A stretch of 64,000 bases of DNA from contig CAVSUJ010000002.1 of the NCBI GenBank assembly GCA_963731205.1, forward strand, positions 1,116,001 to 1,180,000, read 5' to 3'. Numbering within the stretch: position 1 is the first letter of the stretch; each line of letters begins with the position of its first letter. A model generated the notes under the pieces. That model was given only the letters and a program-made list of their open reading frames with translations, searched no databases and was not told the origin of the DNA. The position numbers and the translations under genes were made by a program. This DNA comes from DATAZK01 sp963731205. Its GTDB lineage: Bacteria > Actinomycetota > Actinomycetes > Frankiales > Frankiaceae. Below are positions 50,422-61,170 of this stretch, one piece after another.

Positions 50422-51819
50422 TCAGAGCGCCTGGATCGGCTGGGTGGGCTGGATCGGCTCGATCGGCTGGGGCGGGGTCGGTTCGCCGGTGTCGACGCCA
50501 GGCTTGCCTTTGATGATCACCTGCGCGGTCCACTGGTAGCCGTCCCACCAGCGCGCCTCGCAGCGGCCATCGGGATCGGCATAGAAGCCGGCCGGAAAGG
50601 CCGGCGGGGCAGCGACGGGCGGCGCTGGGGGAGGCAGCGGGATCGGCGGCGGGGGAGGCGGTGCGAAGCGCTCGGCTGCGGTACCCACCGGGTGCCAGAG
50701 CGTCTCGGGCTCCAGCGCCTGACGGAAGTCGTGCTGGCACCGCGGGCAGGTGCGCAGCGCTGCCTCGTCACGACGCTCGCCGCAATGCGGGCAGAAGACG
50801 ACGAGCCGTTCCTCCGCATCCAGCCCCTGACACCGCGGGCAGACGTACTCCGGATCCATCTTCACCAGCGGCAGGATCCGGCCGACCAGGATGAACGGGC
50901 TGACCCCGGACGAGGAGATGCTGGCCCCGAGGAATCCCGACAGGCCCTTGATCTTGCGGTTGCGCTCGACCAAGCGCTGGTAATCCGGATTGACGACCTT
51001 GTCGTGCCGGCAGGTGGTGCACTTCTGCAGGGTGCGCAGCGGCAAGGAGTCGCGGATTCGCGCCTGGTCGTTGAGGAAGGTGATGACGGGCTTGTCGGCC
51101 TCACTGATCTGGATGACCGGCACCATGCCCGGCGCGGTCGCGTCCAGGAAGCGCTCGATCTCTCCGACGACGCGTTCCACGTCGGCGGCCAGCGCGGGCG
51201 GCATCGAACCCGGGATACGCGAGATGAGCAGCGCGACGGTCAGCATGCCCTGCACGCGCGTGGCGTCAAGGATTGCTTCGGCGTCGGGCGCCGCGATGAC
51301 CACCTGCGGCCCGGTCGCCTTGGCCGGAGCGGCGCCGCCGAGCCACTTGTCGACGCGTTGCACGGCTTTCTGGCCGGCGTTGCCACTCGCGACGTTGGTG
51401 CGCTCGAGCAGGCCGATGTTTCCGGCGGTGCTGTTGAACACGGGCGGGGTGAGGAACACGTTTGCGTCGACGGAGCGCAGGCTCGCGTCGACGGCTTGGG
51501 CGATCTCGGTGAACAGATCGGCGTAGGTGCGGTTCTGCCCCCAGGCCTTGCCCCCTGGCGCACGCCAGCGATCGAAGAGGCCGACGGTCACGGTGGTCGT
51601 CTCCGCCTCAGCCGCGAAGTCGATCTTTATCCCGACCGGGGACTTCTTGGGCTGCAGCGCCCCCGCCGCGAGCTGCGACCCGCGCTTGCCCTCGAGGCTC
51701 GTGAGGCGCTCGGCGGTCATCTCGAACCGCTGCTCCCGCAGGGTTTTGGTGAGGGCGGTCCGCACGGTCGCCACTGGGGCAGCGACCGTGCGGACCAGCT
51801 CCATTCGAGCGAACGGCAT
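50422..51819 (-). CDS. Zinc-ribbon and DUF2510 protein
   Basis: 465 residues. The N-terminal 250 residues are a soluble domain of unknown family (VRTALTKTLREQRFEMTAER, IKIDFAAEAETTTVTVGLF). Zinc ribbons follow: KCTTCRHDK near 267, PEYVCPRCQG and VVFCPHCGERRD near 325-345, TCPRCQHDF near 355. A Pro-rich linker (PPPPPPIPLPPPAPP) leads to DUF2510 at about 420-445 (GFYADPDGRCEARWWDGYQW), a module often C-terminal in actinobacterial membrane proteins. Start ATG 51819; ORF extends to 52041 but overlaps the acidic gene. 14 bases separate the two genes, so they are one transcript. Confidence 0.8.
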   Translation of the reverse strand: MPFARMELVRTVAAPVATVRTALTKTLREQRFEMTAERLTSLEGKRGSQLAAGALQPKKSPVGIKIDFAAEAETTTVTVGLFDRWRAPGGKAWGQNRTYADLFTEIAQAVDASLRSVDANVFLTPPVFNSTAGNIGLLERTNVASGNAGQKAVQRVDKWLGGAAPAKATGPQVVIAAPDAEAILDATRVQGMLTVALLISRIPGSMPPALAADVERVVGEIERFLDATAPGMVPVIQISEADKPVITFLNDQARIRDSLPLRTLQKCTTCRHDKVVNPDYQRLVERNRKIKGLSGFLGASISSSGVSPFILVGRILPLVKMDPEYVCPRCQGLDAEERLVVFCPHCGERRDEAALRTCPRCQHDFRQALEPETLWHPVGTAAERFAPPPPPPIPLPPPAPPVAAPPAFPAGFYADPDGRCEARWWDGYQWTAQVIIKGKPGVDTGEPTPPQPIEPIQPTQPIQAL

Positions 51820-51833
51820 GACGGCAGCCGCTC

Positions 51834-52265
51834 TCAGGATTCGTCGTAGGAGGCGTCCGCGCTTGCCTGGTCGGTCCAGCTCGACGCGGTGTCGGCATAG
51901 TCGGACGCGGTGTCGGCGTAATTGGAGGCACCGTCGGCGTAGCTGGAGGCATCGGCGAAGTCGGTCTGCGCGCTTTCGGTGTCGCCCGAGGAGAGCGCGT
52001 CGAGGCCGGCCTGCTGGTAGCTGTCGGCCGAGTCGGACCACTCGCTGGCACTCGCCTCGTTCCAGTTCGACCAGTCGGCGTTGCTCGACGCGTTGTCCAG
52101 ATCGGTGGAGACGTCGCCGGTGCCGGTGATGACGTCGTCGAAGGCCTGGAAGCTGGCGTCGCTGGCGGCCGCGCTGTCCTCGGCGCTGCTGTCGAGCGCG
52201 TCGGCCGCTGAGCTGTCGACAGTGCTCGTGTCAGTGCCGGTGTAATCGTCCCAGGTCTCGGACAT
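51834..52265 (-). CDS. Highly acidic Ser/Ala/Asp-rich protein with heptad repeats and no basic residues
   Basis: 143 residues from ATG 52265 (AGGGGG 9 bases upstream). Counted by hand there are 33 Asp/Glu and no Lys, Arg, His, Cys or Pro. The C-terminus has four near-identical seven-residue units at about 107-134: SSYADGA, SNYADTA, SDYADTA, SSWTDQA, and two Trp pairs earlier (ADWSNWN). No family is recognised. Its tight link to the zinc-ribbon/DUF2510 gene suggests they work together. Not a normal translation artefact: it has a good ribosome site and in-frame repeat structure. Confidence 0.75.
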   Translation of the reverse strand: MSETWDDYTGTDTSTVDSSAADALDSSAEDSAAASDASFQAFDDVITGTGDVSTDLDNASSNADWSNWNEASASEWSDSADSYQQAGLDALSSGDTESAQTDFADASSYADGASNYADTASDYADTASSWTDQASADASYDES

Positions 52266-52381
52266 TTCTGCGTTCCCCCTTTGGTGGCCCGCCCGGAGCA
52301 GGTGGGCTGACACTGACTACTGTCACCCAGGATCTCCCGTGAGAGCGCCCGATGTCCGGCGAACGACACACATCCACCCGG

Positions 52382-53584
52382 TTACACAGGCAGTTGTGCG
52401 CGATCCTCGGCGCCGTGGCCGCCGTCGGTGAGGTGGGTGCGCCGGCGCGTGGCCCAGCTGGCTCCGAGACCGATCAGCAGGACGACGACTCCCGCCCCGC
52501 CGATCACCGACGGCAGTGTCACCTTGGCGAGCGTGATCTTGCCGGCGCGGCCCTTGGCGAAGGTGGCGAGATCGTCGACCGAGGCCGGCAGCTGCGAATA
52601 CGTGATGTTGAAGATCTTGCTGAGCGGCGGGTTCTTCACGAGCTTGCCGATCACCGTCGCGGCCGACTGGATCACGGCGTTCTTCGCGTACTGCGGCTTG
52701 TTGAGGATGGTCTGGATGCGTCCGATCCCCTGGATGTCGGGGCTGGCGTCGAGCGTCTGGTTGATCTGCTCGAGGCCCACGATGGCACCCGTCTTGGGCT
52801 CCACGAGGAAGCTGGTGTGGACGTCGATCGTGTAGTTGAGCGGGACGTTCTGGGCGAGGATCGCCGTCGCGGCCGAACGGTCGGCGGCGGCCAGGCTCGG
52901 CAGCACGGCACTCTCCAGCAACGCCGGGTCGGCGCCCTGTGCCTTCAGCTGGGCGGCGGCCTGGGAGGGGGTGAGCGACTTCGGGATGCCCTGCGACGCG
53001 AGCTGGTCGATGTAGTAACCCTGGGCGGGCGCGCCACTCATCGAACCCTGGTAGCGGTACAGCGTCACGCCGGCCCGCTTCACCGAGGCGGTCTTGGTGA
53101 ACGCGTAGGAGACGCCCGACTCGTTCTTCCAGACCTGATACGGGCCCTTGCCGGAGCTGAACGGCAGGTTGATCGAGTACGCGGGTGAGCGGTCGATCTT
53201 GTTGCTCGGTGTGTAGGCCCAGGCGCGGTCGTCAGCGACGTTCTTCAGCGATTTGCGGTCCAGGACGTACCGCTGCTGCAGATCCTGCGGTTTGAGGTTG
53301 CCGATCTGCTCGACGTCGTTCTCCTGGACGACCGCACGGCTGCCGCTGGTCTCGATCACGTCGAGGTTGCGCTTGATGTCGAGCGGCAGCTTCTGCGGGG
53401 TCGCCAGCGGCGCGGCTGTGGAGGGGTCGATGTACAGCGTGAAGGTCCCCTGGGCATGGGCCGTCTTGTTCAGCGGTCCGCCGGGGTACTTCACGGCGAG
53501 GGCCGGCAGCGCGTAGACCGCGACCACGCCGAGCACGATGAGCAGGACGCCGACGGCGATGATCGCTTTCCCGAGACGGCGCAC
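52382..53584 (-). CDS. DUF3068 membrane-anchored protein
   Basis: 400 residues. N-terminal TM (IIAVGVLLIVLGVVAVYALP), large outside domain, and C-terminal TM (SVIGGAGVVVLLIGLGASWA), then a basic tail (ATRRRTH). Blocks such as VVQENDVEQIGNLKPQDLQQ, YVLDRKSLKNVADDRAWAY and AYSINLPFSSGKGPYQVW fit DUF3068 (PorA-family-like proteins of actinobacteria). Role unknown. GTG 53584. Divergent from the XPB helicase with a 228-base gap; 116 bases before the acidic gene. Confidence 0.85.
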   Translation of the reverse strand: MRRLGKAIIAVGVLLIVLGVVAVYALPALAVKYPGGPLNKTAHAQGTFTLYIDPSTAAPLATPQKLPLDIKRNLDVIETSGSRAVVQENDVEQIGNLKPQDLQQRYVLDRKSLKNVADDRAWAYTPSNKIDRSPAYSINLPFSSGKGPYQVWKNESGVSYAFTKTASVKRAGVTLYRYQGSMSGAPAQGYYIDQLASQGIPKSLTPSQAAAQLKAQGADPALLESAVLPSLAAADRSAATAILAQNVPLNYTIDVHTSFLVEPKTGAIVGLEQINQTLDASPDIQGIGRIQTILNKPQYAKNAVIQSAATVIGKLVKNPPLSKIFNITYSQLPASVDDLATFAKGRAGKITLAKVTLPSVIGGAGVVVLLIGLGASWATRRRTHLTDGGHGAEDRAQLPV

Positions 53585-53812
53585 CTTCAGGCCACCCTCA
53601 CCCTTCTGTTGACCGGCGTGAACTGCCTGACCCGTAAGGGATCAAGGTGTCGCTTGCGCGCCCGGGCATCCATGTCACGCGCTCTCGCCGCCGGTATCCC
53701 GGGCGCCCCTCTAGAGTCGGGGGTGAGTGCCCGGCGGCTGTCGGTACCTTCCTCACTGGGAGCCAAGACCTGCGGCCACCGGGTTCAGGACGAAAGTCGT
53801 GAGGGGGAACCG

Positions 53813-55459
53813 GTGACCGACGGTCCTCTCATTGTGCAGTCCGACAAGACGGTGCTGCTCGAGACCGACCACGAGCTGGCCGACGAGGCGCGTGCCGCTT
53901 TGGCGCCGTTCGCCGAGCTCGAGCGCGCTCCCGAGCACGTCCACACCTACCGCATCACCAACCTCGCGTTGTGGAATGCGCGGGCTGCGGGCCACGACGC
54001 CGAGCAGGCCGTCGATGTCCTCATGCGCTACTCGCGCTTTCCGGTGCCGCATGCGTTGCTGGTCGACGTCGCCGACACCATGGACCGCTTCGGGCGGCTG
54101 CGGCTCGAGATGTCTCCGGTACACGGGCTGGTGCTGCACGCGCTCGATCGCGCCGTGCTCGAAGAGGTCATCCGCTCCAAGAAGATCCAGCCCCTGCTGG
54201 GAGCCCGGGTCGATGACGACACCATCATCGTCCACGCCGCCGAGCGAGGGCGCATCAAGCAGGCACTGCTGCGGGTCGGTTGGCCCGCCGAGGACCTGGC
54301 CGGTTACGTCGACGGTGAGTCCCACCCCATCACGTTGCGCGAGGAGGGGTGGACCCTGCGCGCCTATCAGCGCGAAGCGGTCGAGGGTTTCTGGGCCGGC
54401 GGCTCAGGGGTGATCGTGCTGCCGTCGGGTGCCGGGAAGACGATCGTCGGTGCAGCGGCGATGGCGAAGGCCGGTGCCACCACGCTGATTTTGGTGACGA
54501 ACACCGTCGCCGGTCGCCAGTGGCGCCGCGAGCTGCTGGCCCGCACGTCGCTGACCGAGGACGAGATCGGCGAGTATTCGGGCGAGCGCAAGGAGGTCCG
54601 TCCGGTCACGATCGCGACCTACCAGGTGATGACCACGCGCCGCAAGGGCGAGCACCTTCACCTCGGACTCTTCTCGGCTCGCGAGTGGGGCCTGGTCATC
54701 TACGACGAGGTGCATCTGCTGCCCGCTCCGGTCTTCCGCATGACGGCTGACATCCAGTCGCGCCGCCGGTTGGGCCTCACCGCGACGCTGGTGCGCGAGG
54801 ACGGCCGGGAGGGCGACGTGTTCAGCCTCATCGGGCCCAAGCGCTACGACGCGCCCTGGCGTGACATCGAGGCCCAGGGCTGGATCGCGCCGGCGCTGTG
54901 TACCGAGGTCCGGGTCACGCTCACCGACGAGGAGCGGATGACATACGCGGTCAGCGAGCCCGAGGACCGCTACCGGGTCTGCGCGACGGCCGCATCCAAG
55001 CGTTTTGTCGTGAAGACCCTGGTCGAGCGGCACAAGGACGACCGGGTGCTGGTGATCGGCGCCTACCTCTCCCAGCTCGCCGAGTTCGGGGAGCTGCTCG
55101 ACGCCCCGATCATCCAAGGTTCGACGACGAACAAGGAACGCGAGCGGCTGTTCGAGGAGTTCCGCAACGGAGCGTTGCGGGTGCTCGTCGTCAGCAAGGT
55201 CGCCAACGTGTCCATCGACCTTCCCGAGGCGGGGGTGGCGATTCAGGTGAGCGGCACGTTCGGTTCGCGGCAGGAGGAGGCGCAGCGGCTCGGACGTGTG
55301 CTGCGTCCGAAGGCCGACGGCCGGCCGGCCCACTTCTACACGGTCATCTCGCGCGACACCCTCGACCAGGAGTACGCGGCACACCGTCAGCGCTTCCTTG
55401 CCGAGCAGGGCTACTCGTACACGATCGTCGACTCCGACGACCTGATCAGCGAGGGTTGA
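53813..55459 (+). CDS. XPB/Ssl2-type DNA repair helicase
   Basis: 548 residues, SF2 helicase. N-terminal domain to about 180 includes LLVDVADTMDRFGRLRL. Walker A is VIVLPSGAGKTIVGAAA near 203, motif II is LVIYDEVHLLPAPVFR near 296 (DEVH), motif III GLTATLVREDG, motif V/VI SGTFGSRQEEAQRLGRVLRP. It resembles Rv0861c and archaeal XPB: 3'-5' DNA unwinding in repair. GTG 53813 follows GAGGGGG. An upstream extension to 53456 is not supported. 1 base before the methyltransferase gene. Confidence 0.93.
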   Translation: MTDGPLIVQSDKTVLLETDHELADEARAALAPFAELERAPEHVHTYRITNLALWNARAAGHDAEQAVDVLMRYSRFPVPHALLVDVADTMDRFGRLRLEMSPVHGLVLHALDRAVLEEVIRSKKIQPLLGARVDDDTIIVHAAERGRIKQALLRVGWPAEDLAGYVDGESHPITLREEGWTLRAYQREAVEGFWAGGSGVIVLPSGAGKTIVGAAAMAKAGATTLILVTNTVAGRQWRRELLARTSLTEDEIGEYSGERKEVRPVTIATYQVMTTRRKGEHLHLGLFSAREWGLVIYDEVHLLPAPVFRMTADIQSRRRLGLTATLVREDGREGDVFSLIGPKRYDAPWRDIEAQGWIAPALCTEVRVTLTDEERMTYAVSEPEDRYRVCATAASKRFVVKTLVERHKDDRVLVIGAYLSQLAEFGELLDAPIIQGSTTNKERERLFEEFRNGALRVLVVSKVANVSIDLPEAGVAIQVSGTFGSRQEEAQRLGRVLRPKADGRPAHFYTVISRDTLDQEYAAHRQRFLAEQGYSYTIVDSDDLISEG

Positions 55460-55460
55460 G

Positions 55461-56120
55461 ATGGGGAGTTCTTTCTTCCTCTCCGAGGAGTTGCAAGGCT
55501 ATCTGTGGTCGAGCATGACCCCGCCCGATGATGTGCTGGCAGACCTTCGTGACGAGACCGCAGCGAGTTTGCGCGACGTCGCGCAAATGCAGATCGCGCC
55601 TGAGCAAGGCGCTTTCCTGACCACCCTCGCCTCGGTCATGGGAGCGCGCCGCGTGATCGAGGTCGGCACCTTCACCGGCTACAGCGCCTTGTGCCTGGCT
55701 CGCGGCCTGGCCCACGGCGGTCGTTTGCAGTGCTTCGACGTGAGTGACGAGTGGACGTCGATGGCGCGCCGCTACTGGGAGCGAGCGGGCATCGCCGACC
55801 GCATCGAGCTCACCCTGGGCCCTGCCGCTCAGTCGCTGGCGGCCCTGCCCCCGGATCCGGTGGTTGACCTGGCCTTCGTCGATGCCGACAAGACCGGTTA
55901 TCCCGAATACGTCGAACTGCTGCTGCCGCGGCTGCGCCCTGGCGGCCTGCTGCTGCTGGACAACACCTTGCGCAACGGACACGTGCTGCCGTCGTACCCG
56001 GCGACCGATGAAGGCACCCTCGTCATGATCGAGCTCAACAAGGCGCTGGCAGCCGACCCGCGGGTGGAGGTCGTCCTGTTGCCGCTCGCCGACGGGCTGA
56101 CCGTCGCACGTAAGCGCTGA
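55461..56120 (+). CDS. Class I SAM O-methyltransferase (methyltransf_3)
   Basis: 219 residues. Catechol-type O-methyltransferase family. Seen: QGAFLTTLASVMGARRVIEVGTF split as ARRVIEVGTFTGYSALCLAR, VVDLAFVDADKTGYPEYVEL with metal Asp residues, and GLLLLDNTLRNGHVL. Common in actinobacteria; acceptor unknown. ATG 55461 sits 1 base after the helicase stop, so they are co-transcribed and the start depends on coupling. Confidence 0.9.
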   Translation: MGSSFFLSEELQGYLWSSMTPPDDVLADLRDETAASLRDVAQMQIAPEQGAFLTTLASVMGARRVIEVGTFTGYSALCLARGLAHGGRLQCFDVSDEWTSMARRYWERAGIADRIELTLGPAAQSLAALPPDPVVDLAFVDADKTGYPEYVELLLPRLRPGGLLLLDNTLRNGHVLPSYPATDEGTLVMIELNKALAADPRVEVVLLPLADGLTVARKR

Positions 56121-56149
56121 TCCGCGCTAACTGCTCCACAGGCGGGGCG

Positions 56150-57361
56150 TCAGCGCAGGATGCCGGTGTGGCCGAGCGAGTAGCGGCCGGGCTGGGGCCA
56201 GACGGCGAGACCGTGCGGTTCGGTGCCGACCGGGATGCGGGCGACCAGCTTGCCGGTGGTCGTGTCGATCCCGTAGACCTCGTTGTTGCGTCGCCCTGAC
56301 AGCCAGAGGGTCTTGCCGTCGGGCGAGACGCCGCCCATATCGGGGGTGCTCGGCGCGGGGATCGGCCAGGTGGCGATGACCTTGCGGGTCGCGAAATCGA
56401 TGACGCTGACCGACCCCTTGTCGTAGGTCCCGCCGCGGTTGGACACGTAGAGCACGTGGGCGTTACGGCTGGGGTAGAGGCCGTGTGCCTCCGGGCCGGT
56501 CGGGATGAAGCCGATCTGCTTGAACGTGTCGCCGTCGATGAGGTGGACGCCGTTCTCGTCCATGTCGGAGACGTACCAGACCTTGCCGGCCGGATCGACC
56601 TTGATGTCCTGCGGCATGCCACCGATGTTGAGGTAGCCGAGCACTTTCTGCTGAGCGGTGTCGACCTTCACCAGCGCGCCGCCGAACTCGCAGGTGGCGA
56701 TGAAGTACGAGCCGTCGGCGGAGAAGTCGATGTGGTTGACGCCGGCGCATCCCGGTACCTCGAGCGCATGCGTCAGGGCGAAGGTGTGCGGGTCAGAAAA
56801 GTCCAGCCTCCGCTCGGCTTCCGCGACGATGATGGCGAACTTGCCGTCCGGCGTGAAGTACATGTTGTAGGGGTCGGACACCGGGATGTTGGGGCCCTCG
56901 GGCTTGCCGGTGATCGGGCTGATCGGGGTCAGCGAATTGCCGCCCTCGTCGTTCGCGGAGTACAGCGTCTTCAGATCCCAGGAGGGGATGACGTGCTGCG
57001 ATCCGGGCGCGGTCCGGAAGGTGTCGATGACCTTCTTGGCGATCGGGTCGATGACCGAGACCGTGCCGTCGCCGTGATTGGGCACGTAGATGCGATAGGG
57101 GACGTTGCGCGTGGCCGCGGTGAACATGCCCACCCCGTCGTGGGCGTAGACGTCACCGATCGCCGGGCCGCTTCCGATCACCGCGGGAACAGGGCTCGTC
57201 GGACTCGAGGCCGGGGCACTCGTCGCCGGCGTCGACGAGCGCTGCGTACTGCTGGCGCTCTGGCTGGGCCCGGCGGACGCTTTCTTGCCCGACGATCCGC
57301 AGGCCGCCGTGAGGGTGGCCGAGAGCATCAGCACTACACCGACGGCCAGAGAACGCTTCAT
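56150..57361 (-). CDS. YncE-like beta-propeller lipoprotein
   Basis: 403 residues. Lipobox LTAACGSS after a hydrophobic segment, then Ser/Thr/Pro linker. The rest is a seven-bladed propeller of the YVTN/YncE type: YVPNHGDGTVSVIDPIAKKV, NMYFTPDGKFAIIVAEAE, NHIDFSADGSYFIATCEFGG, VKVDPAGKVWYVSD, VSNRGGTYDKGSVSVIDF and GVSPDGKTLWLSGRRNNEV. Outer-face protein, ligand unknown. ATG 57361 or GTG 57364. A methyltransferase gene is convergent. Confidence 0.88.
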   Translation of the reverse strand: MKRSLAVGVVLMLSATLTAACGSSGKKASAGPSQSASSTQRSSTPATSAPASSPTSPVPAVIGSGPAIGDVYAHDGVGMFTAATRNVPYRIYVPNHGDGTVSVIDPIAKKVIDTFRTAPGSQHVIPSWDLKTLYSANDEGGNSLTPISPITGKPEGPNIPVSDPYNMYFTPDGKFAIIVAEAERRLDFSDPHTFALTHALEVPGCAGVNHIDFSADGSYFIATCEFGGALVKVDTAQQKVLGYLNIGGMPQDIKVDPAGKVWYVSDMDENGVHLIDGDTFKQIGFIPTGPEAHGLYPSRNAHVLYVSNRGGTYDKGSVSVIDFATRKVIATWPIPAPSTPDMGGVSPDGKTLWLSGRRNNEVYGIDTTTGKLVARIPVGTEPHGLAVWPQPGRYSLGHTGILR

Positions 57362-57423
57362 CACCGGTCAGCCTGCCACGCCGCCGAGTGCGGACGACGG
57401 AGCCGGATGGCGACACCCAGGCG

Positions 57424-58275
57424 TCAAGCGCCGGCGAGGGCCGTCTTCGAGAAGTCGATTGTCTGACTCTTCGGCGGGGCGGTGATACCGGACGTGTCGG
57501 CCTGGCCGAAGTCGTAGAAGTCGATGCTCACCGATTCGCTCCGCAACTCGGCCGCGGCCGGGGTGCCGGTCTTAGGAGTGATCGTGACGGACACCCGCCG
57601 CGCCCGGCCCTGGCTGTCGAGGTAGACGTCCTCCGGCAGCGTGTTTCCGAGGGCCGCCTGGTAGGTGGCGAGCGTCTGGGCCTGCACGCCGCGCAATTTC
57701 CCGGCTTTCGCCAGATCGATGTTGGCCCGGTAGTGCGTGGTCTGAACCCCCCGCACGTCCTGCTTACCGACCACCGTGACCTGCCTGCTGATGGCCCGCA
57801 GGGCGTTCAGGTTCGACGTCAGGTCCTCGTTGTAAGAGCTGGCAGCGGACTTGGTGGCGCCGATGAGCTTCGCCGGGTCGATCGACACCCATTCCCGGCC
57901 ACCGGTCTTCGAGCGCGCGGCCGCCGGCAGCCGCATGTAGATGATGCCGCCGACGCCGACCTCGTCGATTGTTCCCTTGACAGCGCTGCCCGCCGGAAGC
58001 GGGAGCGAAAGCCGGAACGTGTTTTGTGCCAAGTCCATGACGCCGGTGCCGTTGACGGTCACATCGCTTGCGGTGGTGTCCAGCTTGACGGTGAAGGCGA
58101 CCTTCGCGTTCTTGGCGGCGATGGTCTTCGCTGCCGTCGCCGTCACCAAGGTGAACGCGTCAGCGCGGGTGCCGCCCCCTCCGCCGCCACCTGAGCTCGA
58201 ACTGCCGCATCCGGCGATGACCAGAACTGCCGTCGCCGCCGCGGTCGTGGCACATCCGACCCGCTTCGCCCTCAT
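57424..58275 (-). CDS. LppX/LprG-like lipoprotein, copy 1
   Basis: 283 residues. Lipobox VIAGCGSSSS, then a Gly-rich tract. The folded part has KNAKVAFTVKLDTTASDVTV, GTGVMDLAQNTFRLSLPL, IYMRLPAAARSKTGGREWVS, GVQTTHYRANIDLAKAG and LPEDVYLDSQGRARRVSV, the concave beta fold of LppX/LprAFG lipid carriers. Not enough to say it binds lipids. It is a tandem paralogue of the next gene, 32 bases apart. Start ATG 58275. Confidence 0.85.
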   Translation of the reverse strand: MRAKRVGCATTAAATAVLVIAGCGSSSSGGGGGGGTRADAFTLVTATAAKTIAAKNAKVAFTVKLDTTASDVTVNGTGVMDLAQNTFRLSLPLPAGSAVKGTIDEVGVGGIIYMRLPAAARSKTGGREWVSIDPAKLIGATKSAASSYNEDLTSNLNALRAISRQVTVVGKQDVRGVQTTHYRANIDLAKAGKLRGVQAQTLATYQAALGNTLPEDVYLDSQGRARRVSVTITPKTGTPAAAELRSESVSIDFYDFGQADTSGITAPPKSQTIDFSKTALAGA

Positions 58276-58307
58276 CCTGAGATCCCCCGATCCTCAGGCG
58301 CCGCACG

Positions 58308-59216
58308 TCAACCCGTGGCGCTGCCCGTACCTATACCCGTCGGCAGGCTTCCAACCTCGCTCGCGGGCGGGGCGATGATGCCGGAGGTGTCGGTGGTGCC
58401 GAAGTCGTAGAGGTCGACCGTGACCGTGAAGCTCGAGGTGCTCGCTGAAGCACCAGCGCTGGTGCTCGGGATGACGGGGTTGACGGTCACGGCGAATCGG
58501 CGGGGGAGCCCGTCCTTGTCGAGATACACGTCTTCCGGGATGGTCGTGGAGCCGAGGGTCTTGGTGAACTCTTGCAGGTTGGACGCGTCTGCTCCGCTGG
58601 CCTTGACGGCCTTGGCGAGATCAACCTGGGCGCGGTAATGCGTGGTGTCGACCCCGCGGACCTGTGTCGTGCCGACCTTGGTGATGCTGTCGCTCACGCC
58701 GCGCAGCGTGGCCAGCAGCTGCGTCGGGTCCTCGCCGGTGAGGTTGAGCCCGGTCGTATCGCTGGCGCCGAGATCGGAGGCGTTGAACTGCACCCAGGTC
58801 TTGCCGCCCGTGATGCTGGCGGCCGCGGCCGGGAGCTTGATGTAGAAGTTCTGCCCGATGACGCGCTCTTCGATCGTGCCGCCGATCCCCGCGCTTGCCG
58901 GGAGGTTCAGGGTCAGCTCGAACTTCTTGCCGGCGAAGTCGGCGACCCCGTCGCCGGCGAAGGAGAGGTTCTGCCCTGCTGCCGATCCGCTGAACGCGAT
59001 GTGGAGCTTGGCGTTCTTGGCCTCGTTGACCTTGTCGACCGAGCCGGCGAGCAGCGCCTGTACCGATACGCCATTGCCGCCCGCCCCACCGCTCGGGACG
59101 ACCGAGCTCCCGCCATTGCCGCCGCTACTGCTGCTGCCGCAGCCGGCGACGAGGGCCGTCGTCGCGGCGGCCGCCGAGGCGATCGCGAGTCGCCGGAAGG
59201 CCAGGGCTCTGCGCAT
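58308..59216 (-). CDS. LppX/LprG-like lipoprotein, copy 2
   Basis: 302 residues. Lipobox LVAGCGSSSS. Same blocks as copy 1: AKNAKLHIAFSGSAAGQNLS, FYIKLPAAAASITGGKTWVQ, GVDTTHYRAQVDLAKAVKAS, IPEDVYLDKDGLPRRFAVTV and VDLYDFGTTDTSGIIAPP. ATG 59216 has GGAG 9 bases upstream; GTG 59225 is also in frame. The shared ends (DTSGI..APP) show direct duplication. Probably an operon with copy 1. Confidence 0.85.
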   Translation of the reverse strand: MRRALAFRRLAIASAAAATTALVAGCGSSSSGGNGGSSVVPSGGAGGNGVSVQALLAGSVDKVNEAKNAKLHIAFSGSAAGQNLSFAGDGVADFAGKKFELTLNLPASAGIGGTIEERVIGQNFYIKLPAAAASITGGKTWVQFNASDLGASDTTGLNLTGEDPTQLLATLRGVSDSITKVGTTQVRGVDTTHYRAQVDLAKAVKASGADASNLQEFTKTLGSTTIPEDVYLDKDGLPRRFAVTVNPVIPSTSAGASASTSSFTVTVDLYDFGTTDTSGIIAPPASEVGSLPTGIGTGSATG

Positions 59217-59296
59217 GTTGTTCACTCCGTTGCTGGTGACGGTCGTTCACGGAGCGCATGGCGGGCCACATCCCCCGTACACAAGAAACTACGACA

Positions 59297-59330
59297 AAGG
59301 GGCGGCTTCCCTTGAGGGAAGCCGCCCCTT
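59297..59330 (-). terminator. Terminator of groL
   Basis: A perfect 15-pair stem AAGGGGCGGCTTCCC (59297-59311), TTGA loop, GGGAAGCCGCCCCTT (59316-59330). On the minus strand it follows the groL stop by 52 bases and runs into TTTG. Very strong for an intrinsic terminator and symmetric. Confidence 0.85.
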
Positions 59331-59382
59331 CACTCGAACGGTCGAGCAGTGAAACGGTTCGTGCGAACTGCTGATCCGAGGA

Positions 59383-61014
<1,632 letters not shown>

Positions 61015-61136
61015 GTGGTTGTTCCCTCCAGCAGATGGACGGGTCCAGTAGTAAGTCCCGTTAGTCGGCCGTCATGACGCCCGCGACGGACGTCCGGAAG
61101 CGCCGCATTTGACGCCACCGGCCTCGTCCCGACGGC

Positions 61137-61163
61137 CTGGCACTCAACACCTTAGAGTGCCAG
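61137..61163. promoter_or_regulatory. CIRCE element 1 upstream of groL
   Basis: CTGGCACTC (61137-61145) AACACCTTA GAGTGCCAG (61155-61163): a perfect 9-9-9 inverted repeat with the CIRCE half-site GCACTC/GAGTGC. HrcA should bind here and repress groL at normal temperature. Confidence 0.92.
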
Positions 61164-61170
61164 TCCATTT

